Source: Bacteroidota bacterium (GTDB lineage: Bacteria > Bacteroidota > Bacteroidia > M30B66). Taken from it: a stretch of 6,183 nucleotides of DNA. Location of the stretch: positions 1 to 6,183 of the forward strand of contig JAGQVC010000109.1 of NCBI GenBank assembly GCA_020438185.1, written 5' to 3'. Under the pieces are notes generated by a model. The model saw nothing but the letters and a program-made list of their open reading frames with translations. It made no database searches and was not told where the DNA came from. Both the position numbers and the translations under genes were made by a program. Positions 5,635 to 6,183 of the stretch are shown here, one piece after another; within the stretch, counting starts at the first letter, position 1; each line of letters begins with the position of its first letter.

Positions 5635-6183
5635 TCAATGTTTAAAGGCAGCAAACCGTTGCACAGAAACCCGTTCTCCATCAAAAACTTCAAGTAAATA
5701 CAATCCATCACTAAGCTCCGGCAACTGCCACGTTTCGTTATTTTTAACAGTGCCATTGCAAATTAGCGCACCGTTCACTGAAAAAACGCGCCACTTAATT
5801 TCCTGCTGTTGAAAATCCTTGAGCTTAACATTCGGGTATTGTATATAAAACTGTGGACCCTCACCTGCCCTGTCCGCCAAGCCGGTTTTAATAACTTCTA
5901 CAAGAATGCTTAGGGTATCGGCTCCGCAGGCATTGCTCACAATAAGTGTAACCGGCCATTCATCATCAAATAAAAAATCGAACACCGGGTTTTCATCGGT
6001 CGATGTATTTCCGCTTCCAAAATCCCAGAAATAAGTCTCAGCATTCATCGAACCGGAGGTGAATTCAACCGTGTATCCATCAGTTTGAACATAAGTAAAA
6101 GCCGCCACTGGTGACGCACCAGGGTTTACCTCAACCTCTGCAGAACTACCCGGGCAACCAAACTCATCCTGTGCCGAAACTGA
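5635..6183 (-). CDS. C-terminal part of a secreted protein with PKD domain and T9SS-like sorting tail (partial)
   Basis: The frame is open from the right edge to a TGA at 5637-5635, giving 182 residues; the true start lies outside. An internal GTG at 6108 is not a credible start because the coding sequence continues upstream with SVSAQDEFGCPGSS and then EVEVNPGASPVAAF. This upstream part resembles the end of an Ig-like repeat with a GC(P/T)G motif, common in Bacteroidota adhesins. A PKD domain follows, with YFWDFGSGNTSTDENP and VTLIVSNACGADT as its core strands. The last 75 or so residues (FYIQYPNVKLKDF through LPELSDGLYLLEVFDG to the end FAAFKH) resemble a type A T9SS C-terminal domain: a YPN start, a VFSVNG strand and an L-x-x-GLYLLEV strand. 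The protein is therefore probably exported by T9SS and held on or released from the cell surface. The specific role is unknown. Confidence 0.82.
   Translation of the reverse strand, partial: SVSAQDEFGCPGSSAEVEVNPGASPVAAFTYVQTDGYTVEFTSGSMNAETYFWDFGSGNTSTDENPVFDFLFDDEWPVTLIVSNACGADTLSILVEVIKTGLADRAGEGPQFYIQYPNVKLKDFQQQEIKWRVFSVNGALICNGTVKNNETWQLPELSDGLYLLEVFDGERVSVQRFAAFKH

Noticed and set aside
5615..5812. Plus-strand open frame opposite the T9SS-like tail
   Set aside because: The minus-strand frame carries clear PKD and sorting-domain features; this is its shadow.
1..6183. A defence island, phage remnant, CRISPR array or new multi-gene system
   Set aside because: No direct-repeat arrays, integrases, transposases, nucleases or toxin-antitoxin pairs are visible; the genes are separate metabolic, stress and surface genes on alternating strands.

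Overview
The window reads as an ordinary chromosomal stretch of a Bacteroidota genome. Four things point there. (1) A secreted protein ends in a PKD domain followed by a C-terminal tail of the type IX secretion (T9SS) kind. (2) Start codons have A-rich leaders rather than strong Shine-Dalgarno sequences. (3) Three gene starts are preceded by the TAnnTTTG form of the Bacteroidota -7 promoter element. (4) The base composition is moderately AT-rich. A Marinilabiliales/Prolixibacteraceae-like or flavobacterial-like member is a guess from the gene mix only. I see no mobile element, CRISPR array, tRNA or rRNA.

Layout, left to right. Minus strand: the first 38-41 codons of an exported protein (running off the left edge), immediately downstream of kbl (glycine C-acetyltransferase). 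Plus strand, divergent from kbl: a small zinc deaminase matching the yeast Fcy1-type cytosine deaminase, then a membrane acyltransferase of the acyltransferase-3 family. Minus strand, convergent with the acyltransferase and only 5 bp away: a Dps-type ferritin with a basic N-terminal tail. Plus strand, divergent from dps: an acyl-CoA dehydrogenase of the glutaryl-CoA dehydrogenase clade, closed by a strong hairpin terminator. Minus strand, convergent on that terminator: an ArsC/YffB-family thioredoxin-fold protein, and upstream of it the C-terminal part of the PKD/T9SS protein, which runs off the right edge.

Functionally this is a set of largely independent genes: threonine/glycine metabolism (kbl), pyrimidine salvage (deaminase), acyl modification of a surface glycan or lipid (acyltransferase), iron storage and oxidative DNA protection (dps), lysine/tryptophan-type glutaryl-CoA catabolism (dehydrogenase), a small redox protein and a surface or secreted protein. 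Strand switches break the window into short transcription units, so no single pathway operon is visible. I do not find evidence for a new multi-gene system. The most notable items are the Fcy1-type cytosine deaminase in a bacterium, the basic-tailed Dps with an inverted repeat at its promoter, and the carboxylate-binding arginine of the glutaryl-CoA dehydrogenase. All intergenic gaps are under 300 bases.
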